Assembly: GCA_027704905.1 (NCBI GenBank)
Contig: CM051000.1
Location: 14,112,514 to 14,176,513 of the forward strand
Reading direction: 5' to 3'
Source of the DNA: Muraenolepis orangiensis
Lineage: Eukaryota > Chordata > Actinopteri > Gadiformes > Muraenolepididae
DNA length: 64,000 bases
The translations under genes were made by a program, and so were the position numbers. This document shows positions 61,690 through 64,000 of this stretch, piece after piece (position 1 is the first letter of the stretch; each line of letters starts with the position of its first letter). Under the pieces are notes generated by a model. The model was not told the DNA's origin. It searched no databases and worked only from the letters and a program-made list of their open reading frames with translations.

Positions 61690-62395
61690 CTACCCCCCAC
61701 GGCGGCCTGCTGTCCACGCCTTCGCCGCTTGCTTCATTCCCGTCGCTGTGGGAGACTCTTTCCCCCCTATGAGGACAGGGAGGGGTCATCCTCTGGGGTC
61801 AAAATGAACTGCTCCATCCTACCTCCAGGCAATGGTCAAGGCCTACATCCCAGCCCCTCCACTTCGCTCTGCTTCTTCGGGCCGTCTGCTTGCCCCCTCG
61901 CTTTAGCTACGCGGTCACGGCTCTTCTCCGTCCTGGCACCAATTTGGTGGAACAAACTCCCCACGGATGTCATGACTGCAGAGTCATTGCCCATCTTCTG
62001 CCGCAGGCTAAAAACCCATCAATTCAGGACACACTTCCCGGATCCTTCCTCGAAGCGCTAAGTCGATAATCTAAGTAGATATTATAGATAGGTAGATATT
62101 GTTCATCTTCCGCCGCAGGCTGAAAACCCATCTCTTAAACCCGGTATCTCTTAAGTAGATTATCTAGTAGATTGTTAAGTAGATATCGTTCTCGATATTG
62201 TTCTATATTGTTTGCCAACTTATTGTACTTTCCCTTACTGTACTTCTACCTGAGCACCGGTTCAGTTCTTGGAGACTTCCGGTGATGAGTTGTTCTCTTA
62301 CCTTCTTTTGTTGAAACACACTTTTGTAAGTCGCTTTGGATAAAAGCGTCTGCTAAATGACTGTAATGTAATGTAATGTAATCCTCGAAGGCGGG
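61690..62395 (+). mobile_element. L2-like LINE 3' end
   Basis: A frame at 61729-62061 ends with TRSRLFSVLAPIWWNKLPTD, then SLPIFCRRLKTHQF, the C-terminal motif of L2/CR1-type ORF2. The 3' UTR carries GTAAGTCGCTTTGGATAAAA, then GCGTCTGCTAAATGA and TAATG repeats, a hallmark fish LINE tail. A short segment encoding FCRRLKTH is repeated at about 62103-62143. Confidence 0.85.
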
Positions 62396-63060
62396 ACTCC
62401 CCAGAAAGCGGCAAAGGAGATGGACATTCCGAGGAGGACATTTGTTTTAGTTTTTGTGCCATTTGTTTTGGGGACGTCTTGAGCCGTCCTTGAGATGGGG
62501 GGGGGGGGGTTTCTGTCACAGTCTGCATTCCGGTAACCTTGTTTCCACTGCACTCAACCAGATAGCCACGCCCCCTAATCACATTTCGCATTCCAGTCTC
62601 CTCTCTCCCACTACACACTACCGGATAGCCACGCCCCCCTCGTTAGTTTTTGCTTGCAGCTGCAGCGCATTACGATTCAGTCTATTATTTAAGCATACCC
62701 CTGTTCACTCAGTTTTTGCCAGTTTGTACTCGACTAATGACTCTCCAGAAATTGCTCCCGGATTGATTTCCCGTTGCTGACTCTGCCTGCCTTGGACCTG
62801 CCTGTTCCGCCCATTTCCTGACTCTGCCTGACTTGGATCTGCCGGTTCCACCCATTTCCTGACCGTGCCTGACTTGGACCCGTCTCATCTGTTTCCCGAA
62901 CCAGCCTGTCCCCGATCTTCTGCCTGACCACGAATATGCTTCTGCCGGCTACTTCCAGGTTCGTCTGTGTGGACATCATATTCGTCATTCTGTTTCGCTG
63001 TTTCACATTGTCGTTTGGTGCCTAGGAGTGCCCCTCAGTACAGCTAAATCAACCCGTTAG
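62396..63060 (+). mobile_element. Gypsy 3' end: polypurine tract and 3' LTR
   Basis: GGGACGTCTTGAGCCGTCCT leads into a G tract (62497-62509), followed at 62514 by TGTCACAGTCTGC, a probable LTR start. The LTR holds a direct repeat of TTCC-GCCCATTTCCTGAC-type units (about 62805-62880). Its right end is not clear and no partner LTR is in the window. Confidence 0.6.
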
Positions 63061-63194
63061 TCAGCACTAGCATACCCCTGCTGCCGATAGGTACTAGACT
63101 ATAGGTTCTCTAAATGTTCCATGTCCACCCTACCCCCTATCTAACCATACTGCAGTCTGCTTCAGTTTTCCAGTGTGCTGCTGTGTCCAGGCAG

Positions 63195-63362
63195 TACTCT
63201 GTTCCTTAAGTTGGTTCCGTATGTCAGCATTCATCCATGGTTTGCGGTTTGCATTCATCCATGGTTTGCGGTTCGCATTCATCCATGGTTTGTGGTTTGG
63301 GAATGAGCGAAACAGATCTGGTCAGGATGCATTCCTCCACTAGCATGTTAATGTAGGCTGTG
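63195..63362 (-). mobile_element. LINE linker fragment with a 24-bp-type triplication
   Basis: On the minus strand a frame resembling the endonuclease-RT linker of LINEs is seen (FPNxKPWMNADIR-type). The segment GCATTCATCCATGGTTTGCG is repeated three times in tandem at 63228-63298. The solo LTR inserted beside it. Confidence 0.6.
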
Positions 63363-64000
63363 ACATGTGTCATGGTTATGGTGGTTGACAGGGGGGCGTG
63401 GCCAAGGCGCGGGCTTTGGCGGCGCACACACACACCTGTCGGCAATGACAATCAAATCGGGAGGATTGAATCCTCTTTATTGGTCACATACATGTAAACA
63501 TACAGTGAAATGTGTTTTCTACATTTAACCCATCCTAGTATTAGAATTTATGAGCTATTTATACAGCACCCGGGGAGCAGTTTTCTTTTTTTTTCCGTTT
63601 GTTGCTAGGGGATCGAACCAGCAACTTCCCGGTTGTGAGGCGACCGCTCTACCTCCTGAGCTGTACTGCCGCCTACACTCACAGGGTCATATATATATAT
63701 ATATACACAATCATATATACCCTGGCGTGCCGTTACTTCGGGGCTAGGTCATACGTTGTACTTTGTACTCTCTGGATGGAATCGTTACTCCGACCTCCCG
63801 GTATCCAGACTCCTCTCCCGTACCGGACTTCTCGCCTGTCTAATACCTGTCGCAACTCCGACCTCCCGGTATCCAGACCCCTGGCCTGTCCCTGATCACT
63901 CTCTGTTATATTTAATTGACTAAAGCTTCACATTATCGCTTCACTGTGTCATTGGTCTGCGATTTGGGTCCTACCAAAACTACCCCCTTGTGACAACATG
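63363..64000 (+). mobile_element. Solo LTR of the chromovirus family with ACATG TSD
   Basis: The LTR is 63368-63995. It starts TGTCATGGTTATGGTGGTTG and ends TTGTGACA. ACATG flanks it at 63363-63367 and at the last five bases of the window. It keeps CCTCCCGGTATCCAGAC repeats like the other family members. A SINE is nested inside it, so the LTR without the SINE is about 400 bp. Confidence 0.88.
63451..63673 (-). mobile_element. SINE nested in the solo LTR
   Basis: A minus-strand SINE of the 11023-11299 family, with the GGATTGAATCCTCTTTATTG tail on the left and the tRNA-like head (CTGCCGCC) on the right. An internal part of the body is missing or replaced by a T run. Confidence 0.85.

Overview
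The window looks like a stretch of a teleost fish genome. It has tRNA-derived SINEs, CR1/Rex/L2-type LINE tails, chromodomain-type Ty3/Gypsy elements, hAT elements and very long (CA/GT)n and (GA/CT)n microsatellites. No species can be named from the sequence. There are no operons, plasmid or phage genes, rRNA, CRISPR arrays or free-standing tRNA genes. I found no new multi-gene system; the window is a densely nested transposon landscape around the 5' end of one host gene.

The host gene is on the minus strand. Two coding exons, at 18054-18006 and 17569-17441, encode a short signal peptide and the start of the mature N-terminus of a NELL-family secreted protein, closest to NELL1 as far as I can judge from memory. 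Both splice junctions are canonical and phase 1, and they join in frame. The gene continues leftward, so 1-17440 should be its second intron and 18.2-64 kb its upstream flank. No further exon was recognised.

Layout: (a) 238-4429 is a Ty3/Gypsy chromovirus with both LTRs, a perfect 5-bp target duplication (TSD) and decayed gag-pol. (b) 4.4-17.4 kb is mostly unassigned sequence with a hAT end, a foldback, simple repeats and one SINE with its TSD. (c) 17.4-18.2 kb is the NELL 5' end. (d) 19.3-22.7 kb is a minus-strand Gypsy fragment (RT to integrase) with an internal integrase duplication and a SINE in its RT. (e) 23.8-26.7 kb has two solo LTRs and a SINE piece. (f) 29.6-34.3 kb has LINE and SINE fragments. 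(g) 35.0-38.7 kb has two non-autonomous hAT-like elements, one with a perfect 8-bp TSD. (h) 40.1-46.4 kb has a Gypsy remnant interrupted by a LINE, and a solo LTR interrupted by another LINE. (i) 48.8-54.5 kb is a Gypsy element interrupted by a LINE and by a 2.1-kb hAT that splits the RT active-site codons. (j) 56.2-60.8 kb has LINE fragments and a local duplication. (k) 61.7-64 kb has an L2-like LINE end, a Gypsy 3' end, a LINE piece, and a solo LTR with perfect TSD and a nested SINE.

All element coding regions carry stops, frameshifts or deletions, so none looks autonomous. Order of insertion can be read from the nesting. Clade names are family-level judgements from motifs and need a repeat-library search.
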